From positions 558,001 through 622,000 of the forward strand of contig CAZPUQ010000001.1 of assembly GCA_964589785.1 (NCBI GenBank): DNA of 64,000 nucleotides, read 5' to 3'. The notes beneath the pieces were generated by a model. It was not told the origin of the DNA. It saw only the letters and a program-made list of their open reading frames with translations, and did no database searches. This DNA comes from JAGVSR01 sp964589785. GTDB lineage: Bacteria > Pseudomonadota > Alphaproteobacteria > Rhizobiales > Hyphomicrobiaceae. The position numbers and the translations under genes were made by a program. Position 1 is the first letter of the stretch, and each line of letters starts with the position of its first letter. Positions 34,359-43,921 of this stretch are shown piece after piece.

Positions 34359-35669
34359 ATGGCACGCCCCATCGAGGATGGCCGCACGCGGATGATCGCC
34401 AGCGCCGAAATAACGAGTTCCGGCGATGCGGACGCCGAGGGGCCCGCCGCGGCGGGGCCAGGGCACGGCTATGGCGAGGCCCTGCGGCCCGGCCAACGCT
34501 CGCCCGCCCTCTATGCGGCAGGCGCCGTCCCCTCGCGCGGCCGGCTGCATACGGAGCCCGAGTGTCCGACGCGCAGCCCCTTCCAGCGCGACCGGGACCG
34601 CATCATTCACGCGACGGCTTTCCGCCGCCTCACCCACAAGACGCAGGTGTTCCTCTATCACGAGGGCGATCATTTCCGCACGCGGCTGACGCACAGTCTC
34701 GAGGTGGCGCAGGTGGCGCGTACCATCGCGCGCCAGCTCCGCCTCGACGAGGACCTCGCCGAGGCGCTGGCGCTGGCGCACGATCTCGGCCATCCCCCGT
34801 TCGGGCACGCGGGCGAGCGCGCGCTCGACGCGGCGATGAGCGCCTTCGGCGGTTTCGATCACAATGCCCAGAGTCTCAGGGTCGTGACCGCGCTGGAGCG
34901 CCGGTATCGCGGCTTCGACGGCCTCAACCTCACGTGGGAGACGCTCGAAGGGCTCGCCAAGCACAACGGTCCCCTGACAGGCGCAAGGTACGGCGCCGTC
35001 CTCAAGGTCACGCGCCGGCTCGCGGCCTGGCAGTCGCTGGAGCCGGAACGCTGGGCCAGCGCCGAGGCGCAGGTGGCGGCGCTCTCCGACGACATCGCCT
35101 ATCTGACCCACGATGTGGACGACGGCCTGCGCGCGGGCCTCCTCACACTCTCCGATCTCGCCGGCGTGCCCTTCGTCGGCCCCTTCGCCGCAGCCGTCGC
35201 GGCCGAGAGTCGGCCGGCGACCGACGGCCGGGCGGTGTTCGAGCTGACGCGGCGGATGATCACCGCGCTCATTCGCGATGTCGTCCTCGCCAGCCGGGCG
35301 CGGCTCGCGTCGATCGCTCCGTCCTCTCCCGACGACATCCGTGCCGCCGGATGCGCCGCCGTGCTGTTCTCATCGGTCCTGTCGGCGGATCTGGAAGCCC
35401 TGCGCGCCTTCCTGTTCGAGCGCGTCTACCGCCACCCGCGGGTGCTGCGGGTCATGACGGCGGCCGAGGGGATCGTGCGCGACCTGTTTGCAAGGTACGC
35501 GGATCCTGACGACACCGACGCGCTGCCCGGCGACTGGCGGGCGGTCCGCGACCGGCTCGCGCCGGGGCAGCGGGCGCGGCTGGCGGCGGATTATCTCGCC
35601 GGCCAGACCGACCGCTACGCCATCGAGGAGCACCGGCGCCTGTTTGCCCAAACGCCGGATTTGCGATAG
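34359..35669 (+). CDS. dgt: dGTP triphosphohydrolase-like protein
   Basis: This 436-residue HD-domain enzyme would cleave dGTP (or dNTPs) to the nucleoside and tripolyphosphate. It has FQRDRDRIIHATAFRRLTHKTQVF, the HD signature TRLTHSLEVAQVARTIARQL, LAHDLGHPPFGHAGERALD and FDHNAQSLRVVT. The first 60 residues are disordered. ATG 34359 is used; ATG 34392 is possible. It lies upstream of argS with a 69-bp gap, an arrangement common in alphaproteobacteria. Confidence 0.94.
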   Translation: MARPIEDGRTRMIASAEITSSGDADAEGPAAAGPGHGYGEALRPGQRSPALYAAGAVPSRGRLHTEPECPTRSPFQRDRDRIIHATAFRRLTHKTQVFLYHEGDHFRTRLTHSLEVAQVARTIARQLRLDEDLAEALALAHDLGHPPFGHAGERALDAAMSAFGGFDHNAQSLRVVTALERRYRGFDGLNLTWETLEGLAKHNGPLTGARYGAVLKVTRRLAAWQSLEPERWASAEAQVAALSDDIAYLTHDVDDGLRAGLLTLSDLAGVPFVGPFAAAVAAESRPATDGRAVFELTRRMITALIRDVVLASRARLASIAPSSPDDIRAAGCAAVLFSSVLSADLEALRAFLFERVYRHPRVLRVMTAAEGIVRDLFARYADPDDTDALPGDWRAVRDRLAPGQRARLAADYLAGQTDRYAIEEHRRLFAQTPDLR

Positions 35670-35738
35670 AGGCGCCCGACCTGCCTCTTCGCGGCCTCCC
35701 GGCGGCGCGAGCACGAAAGTCCCGAAGGATCCCTTGCG

Positions 35739-37550
35739 ATGAACGTCTTCAGCCACGTCGAGGCCAAGATCGCGGCCGTGCTCGCGGCCCTCAAGGCCGA
35801 CGGGGTGATCCCCGCCGACGTGACGCTGCCGGCCGTCGAGGTCGAGACGCCGCGCGAGGCGAGCCACGGCGACCTCGCCTCCAACATCGCCATGGCGCTC
35901 GCGAAGGCTGCACGCATGAAGCCGCGCGACATCGCGGACGCGGTCAAGGGACGGCTCGAGGCCGATCCCGAGATCGCGTCCGTCGCGGTCGCCGGACCGG
36001 GCTTCCTGAACCTCACCATGACGCCCGCCTTTTGGCACGGCCTCATCGCGGCCATCGTGACGGACGGGGCCGCCTACGGCCGCGGACCGTCAAAGCCCGA
36101 TCGCGTCAACGTCGAGTACGTGTCGGCGAACCCCACCGGCCCGATGCACGTCGGCCATTGCCGCGGCGCGGTGTTCGGCGATGCGCTCGCCAACCTCCTG
36201 GCCTTCTCGGGCTACAGCGTCACGCGCGAGTACTACATCAACGACGCCGGCGGGCAGGTCGATGTGCTCGCCCGCTCCGCGCACCTGCGTTACCGCGAGG
36301 CGCTGGGCGAGGCGATCGGCGCCATCCCCGACGGCCTCTATCCCGGCGACTATCTGAAGCCGGTCGGCTCTGCGCTCGCGGAGAAATACGGCAACGCGCT
36401 CGCCGGCAAGCCTGAGAGCGACTGGCTCCCGACCGTGCGGGCGGAGGCGATCGCCGCCATGCTCGCCATGATCAAGGACGACCTGGCCGCCCTCAACATC
36501 CGCCACGACGTCTTCGTGTCGGAAGCCTCGCTGACACAGGGCGGCATCGACCGCGTCCAGGCGGCGATCGACGCCTTGCGCCAGAAGGGCCTCATCTACG
36601 AGGGCCGGCTGCCCAAGCCCCTCGGGCACGACGACGAGGAGTGGGAGGACCGCGAGCAGACGCTCTTCAAGTCAACGCAGTTCGGCGACGACCAGGACCG
36701 CGCGCTGCAGAAGTCGGACGGGACCTACACCTATTTCGCCGGCGACATCGCCTATCACTTCGACAAGATCGTCCGCGGGTTTCAGCACCTCATCAACGTC
36801 TTCGGCGCCGACCACATCGGCTACATCCCGCGCATGCTGGCGGCCGTGGCGGCGCTCGCCGGCGGCACGCTCGAGCGCGACCAGAAGGGCAAGCTGAAGT
36901 CGTGGCGCACCGAGGGCGGCTCGGCCGACCTCGAGATCAAGGTCGTCCAGCTCGTGAAGCTCTTCAAGGGCGGCGAGCCGTTCAAGATGTCGAAGCGTGC
37001 CGGCACGTTCGTGACCCTACGCGACGTGGTTGACGAGGTCGGCCGCGACCCGGTCCGCTTCATGATGCTCTACCGCAAGGAGCTCGAGCCGCTCGACTTC
37101 GACTTCGCCAAGGTGACGGAGCAGTCGAAGGACAATCCCGTCTTCTATGTGCAGTACGCACACGCCCGCGCGGCGAGCGTGTTCCGCAACGTCGCCGAGC
37201 AGATGCCGGCGCTCGACCTCTCCAAGGCTGCACTGGCCAAGGCCGACCTGACGCGGCTGGCCGATCCGGCGGAGTTCGAGCTGGTGCGCAAGCTCGCGCT
37301 CTACCCGCGCCTCGTCGCCACCGCGGCGGCGGCGCGCGAGCCCCATCGCCTCGCGTTCTATCTCTATGATCTCGCTTCCGCTTTTCATGGACTGTGGACG
37401 CGAGGCAACGATTTGCCACATTTGCGCTTTATCCAGCCTCAGGACGGGGGCCTGACGGCTGCGCGGTGTGCGCTCGTCGACGCGACACGCGCGGTGATAT
37501 CCTCAGGTCTTGGAATTCTCGGGGTCGAGGCCCCGGACGCCATGCGCTAG
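35739..37550 (+). CDS. argS: Arginyl-tRNA synthetase
   Basis: The 603-residue class I enzyme charges tRNA-Arg. The N-terminal additional domain (MNVFSHVEAKIAAVLAAL) binds the D-loop. HVGH at residues 137-140 in NPTGPMHVGHCRG is the HIGH motif, and KMSKRAGTFVTL near residue 416 is the KMSKS-like loop. YYINDAGGQVDVLA and the C-terminal anticodon domain (HRLAFYLYDLASAFHGLW) are present. The SPOR-domain gene follows 67 bp downstream. Confidence 0.98.
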   Translation: MNVFSHVEAKIAAVLAALKADGVIPADVTLPAVEVETPREASHGDLASNIAMALAKAARMKPRDIADAVKGRLEADPEIASVAVAGPGFLNLTMTPAFWHGLIAAIVTDGAAYGRGPSKPDRVNVEYVSANPTGPMHVGHCRGAVFGDALANLLAFSGYSVTREYYINDAGGQVDVLARSAHLRYREALGEAIGAIPDGLYPGDYLKPVGSALAEKYGNALAGKPESDWLPTVRAEAIAAMLAMIKDDLAALNIRHDVFVSEASLTQGGIDRVQAAIDALRQKGLIYEGRLPKPLGHDDEEWEDREQTLFKSTQFGDDQDRALQKSDGTYTYFAGDIAYHFDKIVRGFQHLINVFGADHIGYIPRMLAAVAALAGGTLERDQKGKLKSWRTEGGSADLEIKVVQLVKLFKGGEPFKMSKRAGTFVTLRDVVDEVGRDPVRFMMLYRKELEPLDFDFAKVTEQSKDNPVFYVQYAHARAASVFRNVAEQMPALDLSKAALAKADLTRLADPAEFELVRKLALYPRLVATAAAAREPHRLAFYLYDLASAFHGLWTRGNDLPHLRFIQPQDGGLTAARCALVDATRAVISSGLGILGVEAPDAMR

Positions 37551-37617
37551 ATTCGGCACAGCATGCCGATTCGAGCGGGTCCCGACTTCGGGGCCCCAGC
37601 TGAAGGAATGACCGCAG

Positions 37618-39333
37618 ATGGCCCGCTCCGACAATCCTCAGGCCCATCCGGGCGGTTGGCCGGCGCAACGGCCGCAGAGCGAGTACGATCTGACGCAGTG
37701 GACGCAAGGCCTCGGCGGGGCGCCGCTTCCCAATCCCAAGCCCCAGACGGCCGCGCCGCAGCACCATGCGGCCCCCCAGCAGCCTCATCCGCAGGCCCAG
37801 GCCTACGGCGCGCATCCGGCAGCGCCGGCGCCCGGCACAGCCTACGGCCAGACCCCCTACAGCCAAGCCGATCAGGGATACTATTGGGGCGCGGACCCCC
37901 AGGCCGGCGCCCAGCTCGATCCATACGCCGCCGCGGCGGCAGCCGCGCGCCGCCCCGCCGCGCCGTCTTCGGCCGCGCAAGGCTACGCCCAGGGGCCTGT
38001 CCCGAGCCATGCCGCAGGCGCCCATGGTGGCGCATTGGGACCGGCACACGGCTATGCCCAGCCGTCCGGGTACGCGCCGTCCTACCAGCCCGAGCCGCAG
38101 GCCGCCGCGCTGCGCGGCGCCCAGTACGACCAGTGGGCCGCGCCCGCCCCGTCTCCCGATCCGCGCAACTACGATCTGGCGAGCTACATGCCGCCTCAGG
38201 GCCGCCCTGGCTCTCCCGCGCCGGCGCCCGACTACGGCCAGCTCACCGCAGACGTCGGCTCGCACGAGACGCACGGCTACAGCGACTGGGGGCATCAGGC
38301 CGGGGGCTACGCCGCCCAGCACGGCTACGGCACCGCGCAGGCCGGCTACGATGCGAACGGCTATGACGCCAACGGCTACGAGGCCCAGGCATACGCCGAT
38401 CCCACGCAGGCGCAGGCCGGCTATGAGGACGAGCCCGGTTACGACTATGAGGAGCCGCCGCGCCGTCGCAAAGGCCTCATGATCGCGGCTGCGCTCGTCG
38501 GCGCGATCGTGGTCGGCGGCGGCGTGACGTTTGCCTATCAGAACCTTCTCGGTCCCGGCACGGGCGGTCCCACGCCCGTCGTGAAGAGCGCGGAAGGACC
38601 GTCGAAGTTCAAGCCGTCCGACCCCGGCGGCAAGCAGTTCGCCCATTCCGACAGCAAGCTGCTCGGCCGTCTCGGAGATGGCGGCGCGTCGGGCGAGGCC
38701 GAGGCCAGCGGGGCGCGCAAGGTGACGACGCTGGTGGTCGGGCGCGACGGCGCGATCCAGGCGCCTTCGGCTCCTCCGGCGCCTGCGGTGTCGGTGCCGG
38801 TGCCGGGCATGACTCTCATCGACGTGCCCGGCGCCGAGGCGGCACCCGAGCCGGCTCCGGCTCCGCCCGCCAAGACCGCCGCCGCGCCGATCGTCGTGGA
38901 ACCGCCACCTGCGCCGCCCGCCGCCGCCGCGCCCGTCGTCCCCAAGACGGTCAACGCTGACGCCGATCCCGCACCTCAGCCTGTGGCCGAGAAGCCGAAG
39001 CCCAAGCCGGTCGTCAAGACGGCCGCCATTCCGGAAACGGCGCCCGCGGCGCCGAAAGCCGCCTCTGGGCTCGGATACGTGGCGGTGCTCGCCTCCGTTC
39101 CCGCATCAGGCTCGAGCCGCATCGACGCCTTGCAGCAGTTCGCCGATCTGCAGCAGCGCTACGGCGGCATCCTGCAGAACAAGACGCCTGACGTGCAGGA
39201 GGCGAACCTCGGCGAGAAGGGCCGTTACCACCGTCTCGTCGTCGGTCCGCCGGGCTCGAAGGAAGGCGCCAACTCGGTCTGCTCGCAGTTGAAGTCGGCG
39301 GGCTATGCGGGCTGCTGGGTCATGGCCTACTGA
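37618..39333 (+). CDS. SPOR-domain protein, membrane-anchored
   Basis: The 571-residue protein has three parts. The N-terminal 280 residues are cytoplasmic, low complexity and rich in Gln, Ala, Tyr and Pro (repeated GYDANGYDANGYEAQAY). A transmembrane segment at about 284-302 (MIAAALVGAIVVGGGVTFAY) follows a basic RRRKG. A periplasmic Pro/Ala linker leads to a C-terminal SPOR domain (YVAVLASVPASGSSR, then GRYHRLVVGPPGSKEGANSVC). SPOR domains bind denuded septal peptidoglycan. The position between argS and nagZ is typical. A strong terminator follows. Confidence 0.88.
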   Translation: MARSDNPQAHPGGWPAQRPQSEYDLTQWTQGLGGAPLPNPKPQTAAPQHHAAPQQPHPQAQAYGAHPAAPAPGTAYGQTPYSQADQGYYWGADPQAGAQLDPYAAAAAAARRPAAPSSAAQGYAQGPVPSHAAGAHGGALGPAHGYAQPSGYAPSYQPEPQAAALRGAQYDQWAAPAPSPDPRNYDLASYMPPQGRPGSPAPAPDYGQLTADVGSHETHGYSDWGHQAGGYAAQHGYGTAQAGYDANGYDANGYEAQAYADPTQAQAGYEDEPGYDYEEPPRRRKGLMIAAALVGAIVVGGGVTFAYQNLLGPGTGGPTPVVKSAEGPSKFKPSDPGGKQFAHSDSKLLGRLGDGGASGEAEASGARKVTTLVVGRDGAIQAPSAPPAPAVSVPVPGMTLIDVPGAEAAPEPAPAPPAKTAAAPIVVEPPPAPPAAAAPVVPKTVNADADPAPQPVAEKPKPKPVVKTAAIPETAPAAPKAASGLGYVAVLASVPASGSSRIDALQQFADLQQRYGGILQNKTPDVQEANLGEKGRYHRLVVGPPGSKEGANSVCSQLKSAGYAGCWVMAY

Positions 39334-39356
39334 GCGAGGCAGGACAGTTGCAGACA

Positions 39357-39386
39357 GGGCCGCGGCGCAATCTCCGCGGCCCTTTT
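39357..39386 (+). terminator. Rho-independent terminator after the SPOR gene
   Basis: A 9-bp GC stem (39357-39365 with 39374-39382) around an 8-base loop is followed directly by TTTT. It lies 24 bp after the stop codon and separates the SPOR gene from nagZ. Confidence 0.85.
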
Positions 39387-39421
39387 GCTTGCGGGATAGG
39401 ACGCAAAGGACTGCTTCGGCC

Positions 39422-40474
39422 ATGACGCTTTCGGCCATGACGCGCGCCGCCTTCATCACCGGTCTTGAAGGGCCGGTCCTGACGCCCGCGGAACGACGCT
39501 TTCTGGCCGGGACGCGTCCGCTCGGTCTCATCCTGTTTCAGCGCAACTGTGTCGGGCACGACGAGATCCGGCGTCTGGTCGCGGACGCCCTGGCCGCCAT
39601 CGGCACGGACCGGACGCTCGTCCTCATCGATCAGGAGGGCGGCCGCGTGCAACGCCTGCGTCCCCCCCTCGGCCGCACGCTGCCGCCGGCGGCGGCGTAC
39701 GCGGAGCGCTACCGGTGCGGCGACGCACCGGGCGCCTGCGAGGCGGCGTTTGCTGCGGCCCGGCTCGTGGCCCGCGACCTGCGCGCCCTCGGCATCAACA
39801 CGAACTGCGCCCCGGTGCTCGACCTGCCGGTCCCCGGCGCCCATGCCATCATCGGCGACCGTGCGTATGGCGCGACGGCCGAGCAAGTCGTGCGGCTCGG
39901 CCGTGCGGTCGCCGGCGGCTTCCTGGCGGGGGGCGTTCTGCCGGTCATCAAGCACATCCCCGGACACGGGCGGGCGATGGCCGACAGCCATCTCGATCTG
40001 CCGGTGGTCGACACAGCGCACGCGGAGCTGTCGCGAACCGACTTTGCACCCTTCAAGGCGCTGGCCGATGTGCCCGCGGCCATGACGGCGCACGTCGTCT
40101 TCACCGCGATCGACGCCGGCTCCCCGGCCAGCACCTCGGCCAAGGTGATCGGCGAGGTGATCCGGGGCGAGATCGGCTACGATGGCCTTCTGATGAGCGA
40201 CGACCTGGGCATGCAGGCCCTGCGCGGCTCGATGCGGGAGCGGACGGAGGCGGTCATCGGGGCCGGTTGCGATGTCGCGTTGCATTGCAGCGGCGACCTG
40301 GCCGAAATGGAAGAAGCCGTCGCCGGGGTCCCGCAGCTCTCCGGCGAGGCGCTCCGACGGGCGGAAGCGGCTCTCGAGGTCCTGAAACACAACGACGAAT
40401 TCGATGTGGCGAGGGCGGAACAGCAGCTTTCCGAGGTGATTGCCGGCCACACCCGCCGTTCTGAATCAGTATAG
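39422..40474 (+). CDS. nagZ: Beta-N-acetylhexosaminidase (peptidoglycan recycling)
   Basis: NagZ (glycoside hydrolase family 3) removes N-acetylglucosamine from recycled muropeptides in the cytoplasm. The 350-residue protein has LILFQRNC, LVLIDQEGGRVQRLRPP, the catalytic loop KHIPGHGRAMADSH and the nucleophile aspartate in LLMSDDLGMQAL. ATG 39422 follows an AAAGGA; ATG 39437 is an alternative. It heads the run nagZ-scpA-scpB and has no signal peptide. Confidence 0.95.
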   Translation: MTLSAMTRAAFITGLEGPVLTPAERRFLAGTRPLGLILFQRNCVGHDEIRRLVADALAAIGTDRTLVLIDQEGGRVQRLRPPLGRTLPPAAAYAERYRCGDAPGACEAAFAAARLVARDLRALGINTNCAPVLDLPVPGAHAIIGDRAYGATAEQVVRLGRAVAGGFLAGGVLPVIKHIPGHGRAMADSHLDLPVVDTAHAELSRTDFAPFKALADVPAAMTAHVVFTAIDAGSPASTSAKVIGEVIRGEIGYDGLLMSDDLGMQALRGSMRERTEAVIGAGCDVALHCSGDLAEMEEAVAGVPQLSGEALRRAEAALEVLKHNDEFDVARAEQQLSEVIAGHTRRSESV

Positions 40475-40574
40475 GCTGCGCATCATCATCAACGGATCGG
40501 GCCGCGCGTGCGGTGGCCCCGGCCGCAGGCCAGCAACTCAGCCAGTAACTCAGGCAGCACCCGGCAAGGAGCGA

Positions 40575-41420
40575 ATGGGCGAAGAGCCGTCAGGAGAGTC
40601 GCATGAGGCGACGGGTTGGGAGCTTCCCGACGCGGAGAACGCGCCGGCTGCTTCCGAGGCCCTGATCGTCGACGTGGCCGGCTTCGAAGGCCCGCTCGAT
40701 CTTCTTCTGGCACTGGCGCGCACGCAGAAGGTCGATCTGGCCCGCATCTCCGTCCTGGCCCTCGTCGAGCAGTACCTCGCCTTCATCGGCGAGGCGCAGC
40801 GCCTCAAGCTCGAGATCGCCGGCGACTATCTCGTGATGGCCGCCTGGCTCGCGTTCCTGAAGTCGCGCCTGCTGCTGCCGAAGGAGAAGGTGGAGCCGGG
40901 CGAGCAGTCGGCCGAGGAGATGGCGCAGAAGCTCGCCTTCCGCCTCGCCCGGCTCGAGGCGATGCGCAACGCGATCGCCCAGCTCATGACGCGCAAGCGC
41001 CTCGGCCGCGACGTCTTTGGTCGTGGCAGCCCGGAGGGCGTCAGGACCGTGCGCGACACGGAGTGGACCGCGCAGATCTACGATCTCCTGAAGGCCTACG
41101 CCGATCAGCGCCGCCGTACGGTGAAGGTTTCGCACGTCGTCAAGGCGCGCAAGGTGTGGTCGATCAAGGACGCGCGCAGCCGGCTCGAGAAGCTTGTCGG
41201 CGAGAGCGCCGGGGCGTGGGTGCAGCTCGATCTCTTCCTCAACCGCTACCTGCCGCAGGGCGAGGAGCCCGAGGAGGCGAGGACGGTGATTGCAAGCTCG
41301 TTCGGCGCCACGCTCGAGATGGCGCGCGAGGGCTACGTGGAATTGCAGCAGGAGGCGCCGTTCGCGCCGCTCTACGTGCGCAAGCGCGAGGACGGCGCCA
41401 CGTGGCAGCGGATCGGCTGA
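40575..41420 (+). CDS. scpA: Segregation and condensation protein A
   Basis: ScpA is the kleisin subunit of the SMC condensin that compacts and segregates the chromosome. The 281-residue protein has FEGPLDLLLALARTQKVDLARISVLALVEQYL, LEIAGDYLVMAAWLAFLKSRLLLP and the C-terminal winged helix TVIASSFGATLEMAREG. The conserved N-terminal start is at ATG 40575 with AAGGAG just upstream. scpB follows after 31 bp. Confidence 0.95.
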   Translation: MGEEPSGESHEATGWELPDAENAPAASEALIVDVAGFEGPLDLLLALARTQKVDLARISVLALVEQYLAFIGEAQRLKLEIAGDYLVMAAWLAFLKSRLLLPKEKVEPGEQSAEEMAQKLAFRLARLEAMRNAIAQLMTRKRLGRDVFGRGSPEGVRTVRDTEWTAQIYDLLKAYADQRRRTVKVSHVVKARKVWSIKDARSRLEKLVGESAGAWVQLDLFLNRYLPQGEEPEEARTVIASSFGATLEMAREGYVELQQEAPFAPLYVRKREDGATWQRIG

Positions 41421-41451
41421 TCGGCGGCGACGCGTGTGCGTTATGAGGTCC

Positions 41452-42345
41452 ATGAACGACGGGAAGAAGACGATGACACCGCCCCGGCTGAAGCTCGTCT
41501 CCAGCAACGAGAGCCTTGAGCGCGATGCCGAGTTCGACGACGCGCTTGCCGCCGAGGCGCGCGAGCTGGCCGCGGCCCTCGGCGAGGGGCAGCCCGGCGA
41601 TGCGCCCGATTTCGGCGAGGGCGAGGCGCGCCAGTTGGCCGAGAGCATCCGCATCGCGGAGGCTCTGCTCTTCGCCGCCTCCGAGCCGCTCGACGAGCGC
41701 ACGATCGCGGAGAGCCTGCCGAAAGACATCGATGTCGCCGCCGTGCTGCAGGAGCTCAAGGACCGGTACGCGGAGCGCGGCGTGAACGTCGTCCGGGCCG
41801 CCGGCAAATGGACCCTGCGCACGGCCGAGGATCTGTCGTGGCTGCTTGAAAAGCACGCGCATGAGGAGCGGCGCCTGTCGAGGGCGGCGCTCGAGACGCT
41901 CGCCATCATCGCCTACCATCAGCCTGTGACGCGCGCCGAGATCGAGGAGATCCGCGGCGTGTCCACGTCGGGCGGAACGCTCGACATCCTGCTCGAGACC
42001 GGCTGGGTGCGGCCGCGCGGCCGGCGGCGCGCGCCGGGCAAGCCGATCACCTACGGCACGACCGATGCGTTCCTTAGCCATTTCGGCCTCGATACGATCA
42101 AGGACCTGCCGGGTCTCTCCGAGCTCAAGGCTCAGGGCCTGCTCGACAGTACGCTGCCGCCGGGGTTTACGGTGCCCGAGCCGACCGACGTCGCCGCCCT
42201 CCTGCCCGACGAGTTGCCGCTCGACGCCGACGATGAGACCGACGAGGAAGCGGACGCCGCCGCGGCTCAGGGCGAAATGGACCTCGACTTGCCGGACGAG
42301 GCCGACCCCGATACTCCGGAGCCGGGCGAGGCCGGCGGGGCGTGA
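41452..42345 (+). CDS. scpB: Segregation and condensation protein B
   Basis: The 297-residue winged-helix protein completes the ScpAB complex with SMC. It has IRIAEALLFAASEPLDERTIAESLP, LRTAEDLSWLLEKHAHEERRLSRAALETLAIIAYHQPVTRAEIEEIRGV and the second domain GYVRPRGRRRAPGKPITYGTTDAFLSHFGL with W for Y at its start. The C-terminal 65 residues are acidic and Pro-rich. Three ATGs (41443, 41452, 41473) are possible starts; I chose 41452. It is followed by an unrelated ABC ATPase gene. Confidence 0.93.
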   Translation: MNDGKKTMTPPRLKLVSSNESLERDAEFDDALAAEARELAAALGEGQPGDAPDFGEGEARQLAESIRIAEALLFAASEPLDERTIAESLPKDIDVAAVLQELKDRYAERGVNVVRAAGKWTLRTAEDLSWLLEKHAHEERRLSRAALETLAIIAYHQPVTRAEIEEIRGVSTSGGTLDILLETGWVRPRGRRRAPGKPITYGTTDAFLSHFGLDTIKDLPGLSELKAQGLLDSTLPPGFTVPEPTDVAALLPDELPLDADDETDEEADAAAAQGEMDLDLPDEADPDTPEPGEAGGA

Positions 42346-42382
42346 GGCCGCGGCGGGAGCTCAGGTGCGAAAGTAGGTAAGC

Positions 42383-43519
42383 GTGACGATCCCGGGCTCT
42401 TCCGACATCGCCGATCGGCAGGCGGCCGCGTCGCGGGACGCCGCGCCTGCGCGGCGCGCGGCAGCCGCGATCGCCGCGAGCCTGACGTTCGAGAACGTGG
42501 AGCGGCGCTACGGCGACGTGTATGCCCTGCGCGACGTGACGCTGGCGATCGCACCGGGGGAGGTCGTCTGCCTGCTCGGGCCCTCCGGGTGCGGCAAGAC
42601 CACGCTGCTGCGGCTCGCGGCGGGGATCGAGCGGCCGACCGGCGGCCGTGTCCTGATCAACGACCTGGAGGTCGCGAGTCCCACGCGCTTCGTGCCGCCC
42701 GAGGAGCGCGGCGTCGGCCTGATGTTCCAGGACTTCGCGCTCTTCCCCCACCTGTCGATCCTCGACAACGTCGCCTTCGGCCTCAAAGCGCTGCCGCGGC
42801 GCGAGGCCGAGCGTGAAGCCCGGGCCATGCTATCGCGCGTCGGCCTCACACGGTTCGAGCACGAGTATCCGCACATCCTCTCGGGCGGACAGCAGCAGCG
42901 TGTGGCGCTCGCCCGCGCCATTGCGCCGCGGCCAGCCGTGCTGCTGATGGACGAGCCGTTCTCGGGCCTCGACGTGCAGTTGAGCGACAGCATGCAGGAG
43001 GAGACGCTGGCGATCCTGCGCGAGACGCGCGCCACGGCCGTCATCGTGACGCACCATCCGGAGGAGGCCATGCGTCTCGCCGACCGGATCGTGATCCTGC
43101 GCGATGGGAGCCTGGTGCAGGTGGGGACGGCCGAGGAACTCTACGACCAGCCGACGGAGCTTTTCGTCGCGCGGCTGTTCTCCGAGATCAACGAGATAGC
43201 CTATCGCGTCCGGGCCGGCGCGATCGAGACGCCGTTCGGCCGCATTCCGGCACCGGGCGTCGGCGAGGGCGAGCAGGCCATCGTCGGGATCCGCGAGCGC
43301 GGCATCCGCCTCGCCGAGCCGGGTCGCGGCTTGCCGGGCCGCATCCTGCACGCCAAGTTTCTCGGCGACATCGCGCTGATCGAGGTCGGCGTCGAGGGCT
43401 TCGACGCGCCGCTGCGCGTGCGCACGCACGAAGGGCGCAGGTGGGCGAGGGGCCGCGAGGTCGGTGTTACGGTCGATGCGGACCGGATGCTGGTCTTTCC
43501 GGCTGCCGCCGAGGTCTAG
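42383..43519 (+). CDS. ABC transporter ATP-binding protein, FbpC/PotA-type
   Basis: This 378-residue ATPase has Walker A LLGPSGCGKTTLLRL, signature LSGGQQQRVALARA and Walker B AVLLMDEPFSGLD, plus the H-loop THHPEE. A C-terminal TOBE-like domain (PGRILHAKFLGDIALIEVGVEG) identifies it as an importer ATPase of the iron/polyamine group. The substrate cannot be named: no permease or binding protein gene is adjacent. It starts at GTG 42383, 37 bp after scpB, and separates scpAB from tatABC. Confidence 0.9.
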   Translation: MTIPGSSDIADRQAAASRDAAPARRAAAAIAASLTFENVERRYGDVYALRDVTLAIAPGEVVCLLGPSGCGKTTLLRLAAGIERPTGGRVLINDLEVASPTRFVPPEERGVGLMFQDFALFPHLSILDNVAFGLKALPRREAEREARAMLSRVGLTRFEHEYPHILSGGQQQRVALARAIAPRPAVLLMDEPFSGLDVQLSDSMQEETLAILRETRATAVIVTHHPEEAMRLADRIVILRDGSLVQVGTAEELYDQPTELFVARLFSEINEIAYRVRAGAIETPFGRIPAPGVGEGEQAIVGIRERGIRLAEPGRGLPGRILHAKFLGDIALIEVGVEGFDAPLRVRTHEGRRWARGREVGVTVDADRMLVFPAAAEV

Positions 43520-43642
43520 GCTCGACGGCGTCCCCGCGACCGTAACCAACGCAATCGCCGGCGGTATTGCTCCTCCGTCCCGAGTTTGCGATAGTCCCGT
43601 CGACTGTCCAGGCAGCGGAAAATCGAAGGGAACTGAAGGATC

Positions 43643-43873
43643 ATGGGTCTGTCCACCACACATCTGCTGCTGCTGCTGCTCGTTGTCGTGCTGCTGTTCG
43701 GCAGCGGTAAGATCTCGAGCCTGATGGGCGACGTCGCCAAGGGCATCAAGAGCTTCAAGAAGGGCATGGCGGAGGACGACGAGCCGCCGCCCGGCGGCCA
43801 GGTTCCGCCCCGCACGCTCGAGCACGATGCCCGCGCCAGCGACGCGCGCCGCGATACGACGAAGAGCGGCTGA
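43643..43873 (+). CDS. tatA: Sec-independent protein translocase subunit TatA
   Basis: TatA forms the variable pore of the Tat pathway. The 76-residue protein has one transmembrane helix (HLLLLLLVVVLLFGSGKI) followed by the hinge and amphipathic helix LMGDVAKGIKSFKKGM, then a charged tail. It starts the tatABC operon; tatB follows by 48 bp. Confidence 0.96.
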   Translation: MGLSTTHLLLLLLVVVLLFGSGKISSLMGDVAKGIKSFKKGMAEDDEPPPGGQVPPRTLEHDARASDARRDTTKSG

Positions 43874-43921
43874 ACCGCGCCGGGCGTTGCCTGACGCGCG
43901 CCTCGCCATTGGACCGGACGA

